Below, piece after piece: positions 55,217 through 64,000 of a stretch of 64,000 bases of DNA. Under the pieces are notes generated by a model. The model did not search any database. It saw only the letters and a program-made list of their open reading frames with translations, and was not told where the DNA came from. The number at the start of each line of letters is the position of its first letter. The first letter of the stretch is position 1. The DNA is from Stentor coeruleus (taxonomy: Eukaryota; Ciliophora; Heterotrichea; Heterotrichida; Stentoridae). The DNA lies in contig MPUH01000031.1 in the NCBI GenBank assembly GCA_001970955.1, positions 89,172-153,171 of the forward strand, written 5' to 3'. Position numbers and translations under genes: made by a program.

Positions 55217-56313
55217 GTGTAATTTATGTGAAATAAGATAGGGTTTTTTTTTTTGGGAAAATGGTTTGAGTTGGTTTAGGATTTTGGAAGGGTTTTGGGG
55301 ATTTTATTGATTGTGTTGTTAATAAAGGACTGTGGGTTTTAGAATTCAAAAATTTTTAAATCTTGGAAAAAAAAATAAAAGTATTAAAATGTATCTTATA
55401 TTTGAAAACTTTAAGTGTTGTAGATTTATAATGAATTTTATATTTGAACTTAAGGTTTTGATAGTGAAGATGGATGGGTTGAATATTGGAAGAATGATAA
55501 TTACAAATTATTTTGATTTATAATATGTAGATGATCAATAGTAAAAGTTATTGAAATTTATGAAAAAATATAGAAGTAGGTGTTGGATGACTTAGAACAT
55601 AAGATTATGACTCTGATTTTTTCAAAGTAGTGTCCTATTGTTAGGATAAAGGTATTTTATTGCAACTCATCAGAGATAATAATACAATTTATATTTGCAT
55701 GTAGGCTTTGATTTCTTAAAAGAGCTGCTAAGATAACTAAGGTAACTCTTTAGTTAAGTCTTGCAATCAGGTTTAGAAAAGCTATTTAAGAAGATATTGA
55801 AAAGCTTAAATATTGTATAAGTCTCTGTAAATTTATTAGCAAAATGCAAGCTGAATTATTTATAGCTACGATCTTTTAAAAGTGAGCATGATTTTTATTA
55901 TTTAACAACTCTTGAATATTAAATAGTGATTTAAAATAATATAATTAACTAAATGTATTACAACAAAAATAAGTTTATAAATAGTTATAAGCCAAAAAGC
56001 TATGCCAATTCTAATAATGTAAGCAATTTTCATCATAGATATCTCTAAAGTCAACATATCCTCAAACCTCCCTAAATAAAAATTCATGACTTTAAAAACG
56101 TCATAATCTCAAAATCTTATCCCATAAGAAAAACTTCTCACACCTTTACCAATATAATACAAATCCACAATCCCATCCATATCTCATCTTTTAGCATCTC
56201 TCACAGTTTTCTACCATAAAAGCATTTCCCTAATCCTAAACCTAAAAACAGCATAAAAAAATCTTTTAACCTAATGCTTAAAGTTAGTAAATACTATGAA
56301 AATTCCAAACTGC
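55217..56313. other. 1.1-kb convergent intergenic region
   Basis: C-poor from 55217 to about 55660, mixed to 55900, G-poor from 56040 to 56300. Small frames at 55332 and 55902 are low-complexity and not called. Confidence 0.55.
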
Positions 56314-56613
56314 CTAATCTAATTTTGAGATATGTGCACAACAAAAACTATCAACTATGCTACCAGACTTGCTGTAATAAGATATTTTTCTATCAGATTG
56401 CAAAAATGTACTTGACATTCCAATAGAACCAATAAGAGATTTTGATCCTGATGATTTACATTCTCGCCAATTTTCTAAGTCTATTGCAGGTATATCACTT
56501 TCTGAGCTTAATGATAAGTCGATAAACTCAGCATTTGTTTGTTTTGATAAGTGATTTGGGATAACGAATTCGTTTATTTTCATTACGTGTGTAGTGCTTT
56601 CACAACATCCCAT
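56314..56613 (-). CDS. 99-residue acylated microprotein
   Basis: Intact frame from ATG to TAG. Begins MGCCESTTHVMK: Gly2 is a strong N-myristoylation site and Cys3/Cys4 suit palmitoylation. The rest is Ser/Asp-rich (IDLSLSSESDIPAIDLENWR) and ends SFCCAHISKLD. It should be a small membrane-bound adaptor-like protein, but no family is recognised. Flanks show the usual minus-strand skew (C-poor to the right, G-poor to the left), supporting a real gene despite its size. Confidence 0.65.
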   Translation of the reverse strand: MGCCESTTHVMKINEFVIPNHLSKQTNAEFIDLSLSSESDIPAIDLENWRECKSSGSKSLIGSIGMSSTFLQSDRKISYYSKSGSIVDSFCCAHISKLD

Positions 56614-57400
56614 GATATTATTACCATTACTTTGCCGATTAAAAGAATTAATTTATTATAAGATTATCTTAGGTTTTTATAGTTTTCTTGAGTAAGATTT
56701 TTGAAAATATGAAGGTTTTAAGATTGTAGTTTTATAGGATGATGCTTTTTTGTTGATGATTTGCTTAGATAGGATGATTTAGTTTGTAGATTTTTGGCAG
56801 ATGATGATAGAAAGAAAATATTATCACCTGATATTTTGATTAGATTATAAGGTTGAAGATTATATAGTAATGGAAAGGTTGTGGTTCTGAGGATAAGGTA
56901 TCAATAAATATTGTAATTTTATATAGAGATGCACAATTTATGGAAAGAGAAAGCAAAAAATTGTTTTTTTATATATGATAAGATTTTGGTATAAGCTAGT
57001 AATATTAGGATTTACTGTAAAAACTATTGATTTATAATAAACTCAGTACTATATAAAATACGTTATTAAGAAATATTTATAGCGATTTACGACTAATATT
57101 TCCACACACATTCTTTACAAACCTTTTAATAAATCCACTAAAATCATATACCTCATACATTACCCCATCACTTTCTAAACTAAAAAAAGCCACATAATCT
57201 CATATAAACCCAATATAAAACCTCCCCTTCTTCACAAACCAAAACCATTTCACACAACATTTAAATTTCCCTATCAACAACCCAAACCATCAAAAAAACA
57301 CATCATCCAATCCTAAATGCAAAAATCATTTCCCACAACCCAAAATCTTCAAATCAAAACTTCCATGCTTTTAAAAAAACCCATAAAAATATTATAAATA
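56614..57400. other. Divergent intergenic region
   Basis: 56650-57000 is C-poor; 57080-57400 is almost free of G and rich in C. No gene seen. Confidence 0.6.
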
Positions 57401-58903
57401 ATGACTTCGAAAAAAAGATTTTTAAGAGTTGAAGAAACCTTAGAGTATATTCAAAGTCTCGAAGAAAAAGGTGTCAGGAAAAATGAACTTATCGGTTTTC
57501 GTAGTGCTGATGCATCCAAAGAGCTTAAAAACATAATTTCAATCTGTACATCGCTTTCTGTAATCCTAATGCAATATGATCTTTTTCATGTAGCCTTAGA
57601 TGTTCTAAAAAAAGCTATAGAAAACGATGAAAAGCTCCTGAAAATCGGGACCCCCAACGACAAACTCTGGCCAGGCCGTTTGAACATTTTCACAAACTTA
57701 TGTTTTTTATATCAGCGGTAACGATCATTTAGTCTTGGGGCAATTGAAGAAAGTTATAAATTCGCTATAGAAGCACAAAGTTTCCTTTTAACCCTATCCG
57801 AGCATAAAATCCCAATTCATGAAGATATGAAAATCGGTTCTGATATGATAACTTTTGTAGTCCTTTGGCTTTGTGGTACTCCAAAAGATGCAAGTATTTA
57901 TTTAGACTCAGCAGCAAGGTCAGTAAATACAATAATAAAAGGAACACCTACAAAACTCAATAAAGGGGATATACAAAATTTATATGGGTTAATAGTCTGC
58001 TCATTAGCTGCTTTAAGTGTAAAAATGGGTGGGGATACTTTAAAAGCTATAGATTTATGTGAAAAATGCATAAAAGAATTCAAAAGTGATAATGTGATAT
58101 GTGGGATGATAGAAAAAGTTATATTAATATTAAAAGAACAAGATACATCGGTTGTAAATAAACATATTGAGTTTAATCCGGGTGTTAAAGATCCAGGAAG
58201 TTTTCAAGTTGGGGTTTTGATTGAAGATCCTTTGAATGTCCCTTTATCTAATGAGGAGGATTGGCTTGCAAATAAGGTTTATTTAAAGATTTTACTTGAG
58301 GCTGCGTTTTATCCGATTATCAGCCCGAGTACGCCTGCGTTAAAAAAGGAGGAGTTGGAATTTGAACAAGCAAAAACTAAGATTTTGGATATTATTGAAG
58401 ATAGTCAGACGAATGTTTTAGATAAAAGGAATAGTAGCTCAGTACCTAGGAAAACTTATACAAGAAACTCACCGAAAAGGACAACTGCTAGTGTGCTTAA
58501 ATCAAGAGGACCATCACAGCCTTGGTGGAAAAACAACAATTTTATGGAACAAATGTTTAAAAAATCAGTAATTAAAAGGAAAGAAAGTTCTGTTATGAGG
58601 ACTAGGAAAAAAAAAACTAGGGCGGAACAAATGTTTAAAAAATCAGTAATTAAAAGGAAAGAAAGTTCTGTTATGAGGACTAGGAAAAAAAAAACTCAAG
58701 ACCTTCCTCCAGTTGAACCACAGATCAAAGATATATACGCACCGAGGCTTAGTCCTAGAAGGTCGTTACCAAGACGGCGTGAGGCTAAAAAGTCCAGCCC
58801 TGACAACGAGCGGATAATGATAGAATTTAACCCAAAAGAGTTTAAAGAAGGTGAAAAAGTTCCTTTAACCCTTGTTCCAATAACCCCAAGCCGGAAAAAA
58901 TAA
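57401..58903 (+). CDS. TPR-like helical protein with basic tail
   Basis: ATG at 57401; a 15-nt intron (57718-57732) with in-frame TAA joins exon 1 to exon 2, stop TAA; 495 aa. Residues 30-270 form paired helices with TPR-like spacing (VALDVLKKAIENDEKLLKI, AIEESYKFAIEAQSFLLTL, TLKAIDLCEKCIKEFKSDN). The C-terminal 150 residues are very basic and disordered, with two direct copies of a 26-residue Lys/Arg/Ser unit (EQMFKKSVIKRKESSVMR) encoded by a 73-nt exact repeat. A microtubule- or nucleic-acid-associated protein is plausible but unproven. The exact repeat may be a recent duplication or an assembly artefact. Confidence 0.8.
57718..57732 (+). other. 15-nt intron
   Basis: Sequence gtaacgatcatttag: GT-AG, A at position 10. 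It interrupts a codon after CG and contains an in-frame TAA. Splicing joins YQR to LGAIEESYK. Confidence 0.93.
58546..58696. repeat. 73-bp exact direct repeat inside a gene
   Basis: 58546-58618 and 58624-58696 are identical, period 78, with five ordinary bases between them. In frame, adding 26 codons of basic sequence. Unlike the other duplications it has no N. Confidence 0.9.
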
Positions 58904-58972
58904 TCCTAGTCTAAAACATAAACTATTAAATACCCATTCTACACAACATATACTTATATTTCTTATAACTTA

Positions 58973-59905
58973 CTATCTAAATAACTGAATGAGTTCATCA
59001 GAAATCCCTGATGGTGTCAAAATCCCCAAATCCGTAAACAATAAAGTTATAAGTTCAGGTGGGGTTAAATCAACAACAGGAGTCATAATTTCCTCTAAAG
59101 TTTTATGCCCAGGCCATACTTTAACTGTACTATGTGTGAACTCAGGTAAATCTCTCTGACTTAAAGGAAACATCCTAACAAATTTCAAACTATCCGCACA
59201 AACATATAAAGGCTTTAAAAATGCTTTAGCTATCAAACCAATACCATAAGTCCCAATTCTATTAACAACACCACCATTTTCAACTACAGCTTCAGCACCA
59301 ATCATAACCATATCAACACTATCCATAATACAAGCTACAGCATTATCAACAATAAGTTTATATGAAACTTCAGCTTTACATAATTGTTCACACATAAGAT
59401 AACCTTCACAAAATGGTCTACATTCAGTAACTAAAACTGTGATATTAAATTTTTCAGCTGCTTTAAGGAGGATTGTCACAACTACTTCAGAATATCCATG
59501 GACTAATATAACTTGACCATCTTTAAAGCTTCTTAAAGCCATTTGGGTTATACGATTTAGGCAAATTGGACGCATTTCAGATAGTTTAAGACCTTGGGAT
59601 ACTAGTTTAGCTTTAATGTTTTCGAATTCAGCACGATCTCCTTCACTTAAGGTTTTATGGATATGATGTAAGAACATGTCGCAGCCGGACATTACTGATA
59701 GAGGAGTTCTTCCTGTGTGACTTTTAAGGGAATGTGGCTCGTTTATTAGGAAATCTTTTGCTTGCTCAAGCTCTTTTATAAGACCTTGACCTGTGCTTTC
59801 GTTACTTCGACGGATCACTTCGGTTAAGGTCCTGATTGCTGCGTAAGCTGGAGATAGTCCATGAGTCACAAGCTGCTCTTCTAAAATTTTTCCAACTGCG
59901 TCCAT
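58973..59905 (-). CDS. EIF2B1: Translation initiation factor eIF2B subunit alpha
   Basis: Intact 310 aa from ATG to TAG; family length is about 305. eIF2B exchanges GDP for GTP on eIF2, and the alpha subunit is part of its regulatory core, sensing phosphorylated eIF2. An N-terminal helical domain (SPAYAAIRTLTEVIRRS) leads to the Rossmann-like C-terminal domain: DGQVILVHGYSEVVVTILLK, VLVTECRPFCEGYLMC, DNAVACIMDSVDMVMIGAEA, VENGGVVNRIGTYGIGLIAK and PLYVCADSLKFVRMFPLSQR. All match the alpha branch rather than beta or delta. Convergent with the TPR-like gene, 69 bp between the ends. No intron. Confidence 0.95.
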   Translation of the reverse strand: MDAVGKILEEQLVTHGLSPAYAAIRTLTEVIRRSNESTGQGLIKELEQAKDFLINEPHSLKSHTGRTPLSVMSGCDMFLHHIHKTLSEGDRAEFENIKAKLVSQGLKLSEMRPICLNRITQMALRSFKDGQVILVHGYSEVVVTILLKAAEKFNITVLVTECRPFCEGYLMCEQLCKAEVSYKLIVDNAVACIMDSVDMVMIGAEAVVENGGVVNRIGTYGIGLIAKAFLKPLYVCADSLKFVRMFPLSQRDLPEFTHSTVKVWPGHKTLEEIMTPVVDLTPPELITLLFTDLGILTPSGISDELIQLFR

Positions 59906-60146
59906 TTATGTTTTTATATGTTTATTCAATAAAAATCTGACTTGAAAGGGATTTTTATTGATGTTTGTGTGGCAAATCATGAAATTATATGTTATACTAC
60001 TTATACGGCTATTCAAGATTATATGATTCATCAGGTTCAGGCTGAGAAGTTTTTGGCCTGTATACAAAATACCTCATCCTAGTCTGTAAAGTTTTCGTGA
60101 CAAAAGATGTCGACCTAGGGTACTTTTCTGAGTTTCTATTTAAAAC

Positions 60147-62363
60147 TTACTGTTGATTTTTCTTGGATTTCTCGAAATCTTCTAAATCCATTGACCCTTG
60201 TCTATAAACTCTCTTTGACTTTTTAGTTTTTTTTATAGACACACTAGCCATCCATTTGATAATCTCAGTCAATATCCCATTATTATCAATAAACAAACAT
60301 GACATGATCTCTTTAGCCAAGGATTTATTAGAACTTTTCAACATATTTTCAAGCTGTAAAGCTGAAAATCCTCTAATAATCATATGCAACTGATTTTGGT
60401 AGTTTAAAAAATCTTTACACCCTACTTCAGAAAGTTTCCTTCTTTCTTTCATTTCACGAATCCTCAATTCAAGTTTTTGCAATAAAGTTAAATTACTTGT
60501 AACCTGGTTAGAAATGTTTATCCAAATATAATGATTGACGAATTTGTCTAATGATAATTTCCAATCAGATTTCATTTTTTCTATAGTCACTGATTTACAT
60601 GCATGATGCACTCTTGAAAGATACTCAATCAAAATATCATCTCCAGTTATAACAAGTTTATTCCTATCTTTTTCTATAATTTTTTTCTCTACCTCATCAT
60701 CCATTATAATATTTTCATTATCTTTATTTTCTTCTTCTATAGTAATACGACTCATAATAAACGCTAAAAGGGTTTTATTTGAAATTCTTTGAATATTAAA
60801 AAATTTATCATATATTTCACAACCTTCACAAGGATAGATTCTTACAAAATGCCCTATTCTTGAAGCTTCATCTATAAGATCATTTATACTGAGTTTATAT
60901 TTAGAAAAACTTATTGTATCTTTTTTATTCAAATTAAGTTTATCGTTTTTTAACTTGTTTTCACCTTGTTTTGTTTGATTTTTTCTATTTCTGATTCTTG
61001 CTTTAATTTTATTCAAACATTCTTTTTTCCTATCATAATATCTGATTCCTATAAGATTTAATGTATCAGTTATAAGATTACTTTTTATATGTAAATCTAA
61101 AGGTGCTTCTGTAGCTAAAGATGGGGAAAGATTAACTTCTAATAGCCAAGGTTTAAGATTTGAGTCAATGATTACATCAAAACCTAAAAGATCGAAGCAA
61201 TTGTTTCGTCCAATACAAAGTTTTTTATTTGTTTGGGTTATTATAGGTTCAACAGCTATTATTGTTTTTATAATAAGATCATAGATTTTGCTTTGAAGTA
61301 AAGAGGTGTCTATAGAAAAGGTTTCAAGGGTCTTGAAAAGAGCTGAGATACTCCATTTATGACCTACGTTATCTTGATGTGAGTCTTGATTTTGCACGAA
61401 TTTATCGTTTTTCTTGTTGATGCTGTAGTTGGTCAGAAATGAAAATTTACTCGCACGGTTACTCGCGCTGTATGGTTCGCTTGCAAACCTCGCTAGACCT
61501 TCATCGTAAATATATATTTTGAGTGGATCATAAGATGTAACTAAAACATAAATCCTCATATCAAACTTCAAATCATTAATCAATAAAGGGTTATGGATAT
61601 ACTTCGACACAACACATCCTTCAATTGTAGGCAAACTAGCTAAAGAGTCCAACATAAAAATTCCTTTACCTTGTGAAGAATTACAAGGCTTGACAATCCA
61701 TTGAGTAGCTTTTTCTGAATAAAATTTCGTGTAAAATTCTGTATATTCATCAGGTATAACATAAGTATCTGGGAAAAAATTATAGTTTTCAATCCCATGT
61801 TTAATTTGCATTGCTTTTAAATGCACACTCATTCTATCTTTTCTTGTGATTTCATAACTATTAGGAAAGTGGTTGATTTTTTGATGTTCATAAAGTTTAT
61901 CATAAAAAAATAACTGAGGTGTACAGCCAAACCAAAGTAAATTCCAGTCGTGAGAATCTGTATATGAAAAACCCGCAAGTTCAAGAATTGATCTGACAAG
62001 TTTTCCTTCAGTTTTATAGACTCTATAAAGTAAATCTTTACTTTGATTGAAGTTTCCTTTAGCAAAAGTGTTTGATGTTAGAGGATCTTTTATTAGTTGA
62101 CATTCGGTAACTGGAGAAAACTGTATTAAAGGAGGTTTTTCTGATGAGGATTCTTTTGTTGCTTTGAGTCTTGGGTCAGAAAAAGGTTTTGGCTGGAAAT
62201 CAAGACCTTTACCAATTTTTCCGATTAAATCTGCATTGAGACCTTTCCAAGATACTTTTTCTTGTTCTTGGAGAGTTTTTACTTTCTGACAGAGTGAGAT
62301 GTCTTTTTTTAACTCTGATGAGAAGGAGGGTAAGGATTTTTCGGATGTTTGGAAAATATCCAT
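60147..62363 (-). CDS. Tubulin tyrosine ligase-like (TTLL) enzyme
   Basis: Intact 738 aa from ATG to TAA. TTLL enzymes ligate Glu, Gly or Tyr to tubulin tails. The core spans about 135-450: WNLLWFG, FPNSYEITRKDRMSVHL (170-182), ATP-grasp residues in QWIVKPCNSSQGKGIF (K225), DLKFDMRIYVLVTSY, YIYDEGLARFASEPY, FDLLGFDVIIDSNLKPWLLE and VNLSPSLATEAPLD. The order and the RKDR and SxGKGI motifs fit the polyglutamylase group (TTLL4/5/6-like). The 270-residue C-terminal extension is Lys/Glu-rich and helical, perhaps for microtubule binding. A role in modifying ciliary or cortical microtubules fits a large ciliate. Confidence 0.95.
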   Translation of the reverse strand: MDIFQTSEKSLPSFSSELKKDISLCQKVKTLQEQEKVSWKGLNADLIGKIGKGLDFQPKPFSDPRLKATKESSSEKPPLIQFSPVTECQLIKDPLTSNTFAKGNFNQSKDLLYRVYKTEGKLVRSILELAGFSYTDSHDWNLLWFGCTPQLFFYDKLYEHQKINHFPNSYEITRKDRMSVHLKAMQIKHGIENYNFFPDTYVIPDEYTEFYTKFYSEKATQWIVKPCNSSQGKGIFMLDSLASLPTIEGCVVSKYIHNPLLINDLKFDMRIYVLVTSYDPLKIYIYDEGLARFASEPYSASNRASKFSFLTNYSINKKNDKFVQNQDSHQDNVGHKWSISALFKTLETFSIDTSLLQSKIYDLIIKTIIAVEPIITQTNKKLCIGRNNCFDLLGFDVIIDSNLKPWLLEVNLSPSLATEAPLDLHIKSNLITDTLNLIGIRYYDRKKECLNKIKARIRNRKNQTKQGENKLKNDKLNLNKKDTISFSKYKLSINDLIDEASRIGHFVRIYPCEGCEIYDKFFNIQRISNKTLLAFIMSRITIEEENKDNENIIMDDEVEKKIIEKDRNKLVITGDDILIEYLSRVHHACKSVTIEKMKSDWKLSLDKFVNHYIWINISNQVTSNLTLLQKLELRIREMKERRKLSEVGCKDFLNYQNQLHMIIRGFSALQLENMLKSSNKSLAKEIMSCLFIDNNGILTEIIKWMASVSIKKTKKSKRVYRQGSMDLEDFEKSKKNQQ

Positions 62364-62614
62364 GGGATTATTATTTAAATGTTAGATTGTATGAATTGTG
62401 AAATGATGGATTTGAATATGGATAAGATTTTGGGATTGAAATATTAGAGAAAAGATTTGGAAGAGGATTTTTATAGATATTCAATGGGGTTTTTAGAATA
62501 TTCTATGAAGATTTTAGGGATTTTAGAGTATAGGAAAAATTTAAATGAAGATGAATTGGCTATTTTTTTTATTGTGGAAAGGAGGATATATGTTTTAATA
62601 AAAGGGTAAATAGA

Positions 62615-62794
62615 TTATATGATTGCTTTAAAAGTTTTTAGAAGATGCTGATCATTTTCAGTAAGATTCTGGAATAGTGATTTCATAACAAATTCGAGTT
62701 CTTTATTATTAGTATTAAAAGTAATATTTTTATCAAAATATTGAAATGATTTTTTAAGCTCTAAAATTTGTAACTCGTTAAGCTGATCTGCCAT
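62615..62794 (-). CDS. Calmodulin-like single EF-hand fragment
   Basis: A 59-codon frame from ATG (62794) to TAA. Its start (MADQLNELQILELKKSFQYF) lines up with the N-terminus of calmodulin, and the next part keeps KELEFVMKSLFQN in place of calmodulin's corresponding helix. The 12-residue loop DKNITFNTNNKE has the right length and keeps Asp at position 1 and Glu at 12, but lacks the Gly at position 6 and has Thr at 8, so Ca2+ binding is doubtful. The frame ends right after the second helix with no further EF-hands downstream. Either a truncated relic of a calmodulin gene or a tiny EF-hand protein. It lies 251 bp upstream of the TTLL gene, same strand. Confidence 0.6.
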   Translation of the reverse strand: MADQLNELQILELKKSFQYFDKNITFNTNNKELEFVMKSLFQNLTENDQHLLKTFKAII

Positions 62795-64000
62795 TTGTAA
62801 GTCTTATTAAATCAAACTAGAAGCTTTGTAATTAATACAATATAATTTTAATATATATGATTTAAATGTAAAAAGTAAATTTTGATAGGAATGATAGTAA
62901 TTATATGGGCAAAATAATAGGAAATAATAGGAATAATAAGGAATAAATAAGCTTGAAGTTTACATGATAAAAAGATAGTTATGATAAAATAATATATAAA
63001 TTTTATATAGGAATACTCTATATTATATACAATTTTATAGGTTTTCTATTATTTGGTATAATATTTCAAAAGTATCAACGCTTCTAAAAAGTTTTTCTTC
63101 AATAAAATTATTATTAAAAATCTAATATTATACTAAGTAATTCATAAAAACCAATTGCCTCGTATTATCAGCATAAGCTTCTTTAATAATTTTCTAAAAA
63201 TCAACTTCAATTTCTTTTATTTTTAGCTTAATAATAAACTATATCTCATAATACAATTTCTTACATTTTATTATTAAATGGCATAATAATCCCAATTTTA
63301 AACATTTTTCTAATCAGTAATAGAAACTCTGGATGTTCAAGTTTTTTAAATCTATACGTTAATAATACTTTTATAACTGAACTTTATCTATCCATACCTG
63401 ATATTGTATAAACTATTTAGTGTATTAAAAATCTTCTTATTGACAATTCTTATTACAAAATAAAACTTTACAATTCTGTTATTTCTAGACAAAGATTATA
63501 TATTTCACCTCACATTTTTAAGAATCCTTCAAGTTTTTTAATATAAGGTGACTTAATATCTGATACTTTTTGTGAGGATATAGAGAAAATAATTTAAGGA
63601 CTTAAATCAGCAAGTCTAATGGAATATTATTTTTGTGTTGTAGAGATAAAGAATGATTAGTTGTTTAATTATATGGAGTATTTATTTTTAATTGGATTTG
63701 GAGTTGATGAATGTATTTTCATAATGGTTTGCTAGAAATTTTTTAAGTTTATTTGGGAATTTATGTATGCAGATGAATAGTATATTTACTTTAGAAAATA
63801 ATTACTTCTTGGATTAGTTATTTTATTGAATTGTTTTTTCGATTTCTAATTTTAATCTTTTATGTTGTCTAGATTCTGACAATGAAGTCTATAAGTTTTA
63901 AGCGAAAGAACAAGAATAGCTATCGGTGATGAAATTCTTAGGAATTACTATAGTTTATCAATAGAACACTAATCTTATCTTAATTTACACAAAATACTTC
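62795..64000. other. AT-rich region at window end
   Basis: No gene recognised. A more complex patch near 63880-63960 does not form a convincing RNA or protein gene. Confidence 0.45.

Noticed and set aside
63900-63950. Resemblance to a conserved small-subunit rRNA stretch (tgaaattctta)
   Set aside because: Only about a dozen bases match; surrounding rRNA sequence is absent.

Overview
The window reads as macronuclear DNA of a heterotrich ciliate, most likely Stentor or a close relative. It is very AT-rich. Genes are short and carry many cilium-related functions: PACRG, LZTFL1, a tubulin glutamylase-type TTLL, an outer-arm-docking-like coiled coil and a cyclic nucleotide phosphodiesterase. Five genes are restored by removing a single GT-AG intron of exactly 15 nt, each with an A at intron position 10. 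Fifteen-nt introns are the published hallmark of Stentor and its heterotrich relatives. Stops are standard: TAA, TAG and three TGA stops (genes ending at 5347, 17688 and 37251). No gene needs an in-frame TGA read as Trp, which argues against Blepharisma.

Layout. 0.5-10 kb: small hypothetical protein, PACRG, a multi-pass membrane protein, a lipid-anchored PDE, a basic protein, and a divergent WD40/LZTFL1 pair only 25 bp apart. 10-14.5 kb: AT-rich, nearly gene-free, with one three-finger C2H2 protein. 14.5-21.7 kb: USP5-type deubiquitinase, a basic hypothetical, two RING-type proteins and a membrane-anchored methyltransferase. 21.7-35.4 kb: a long AT-rich desert holding only three small C2H2 genes, all on the minus strand and paralogous. 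35.4-47.4 kb: Mpv17, lipocalin, Cys-rich surface protein, coiled coil, GH16 glucanase, a frameshifted MFS-like transporter, an eroded pseudogene, a methyltransferase and a basic coiled-coil protein. 47.7-64 kb: a possible prenylated microprotein, a hypothetical, a broken pepsin-like protease, 14-3-3, an RCC1-repeat protein, an acylated microprotein, a TPR-like protein, eIF2B-alpha, TTLL and a 59-residue calmodulin-like fragment.

Three features run through the whole window. First, DNA flanking genes has extreme strand asymmetry: on the + strand, gene blocks have a C-rich, G-poor left flank and a G-rich, C-poor right flank. Second, six single N bases are each flanked by near-identical direct copies, which look like scaffolding artefacts; two lie inside the USP5 gene. 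Third, several genes are broken or eroded, which is notable in an otherwise compact genome. There is no sign of operons. No tRNA, rRNA, snRNA or transposon was recognised.
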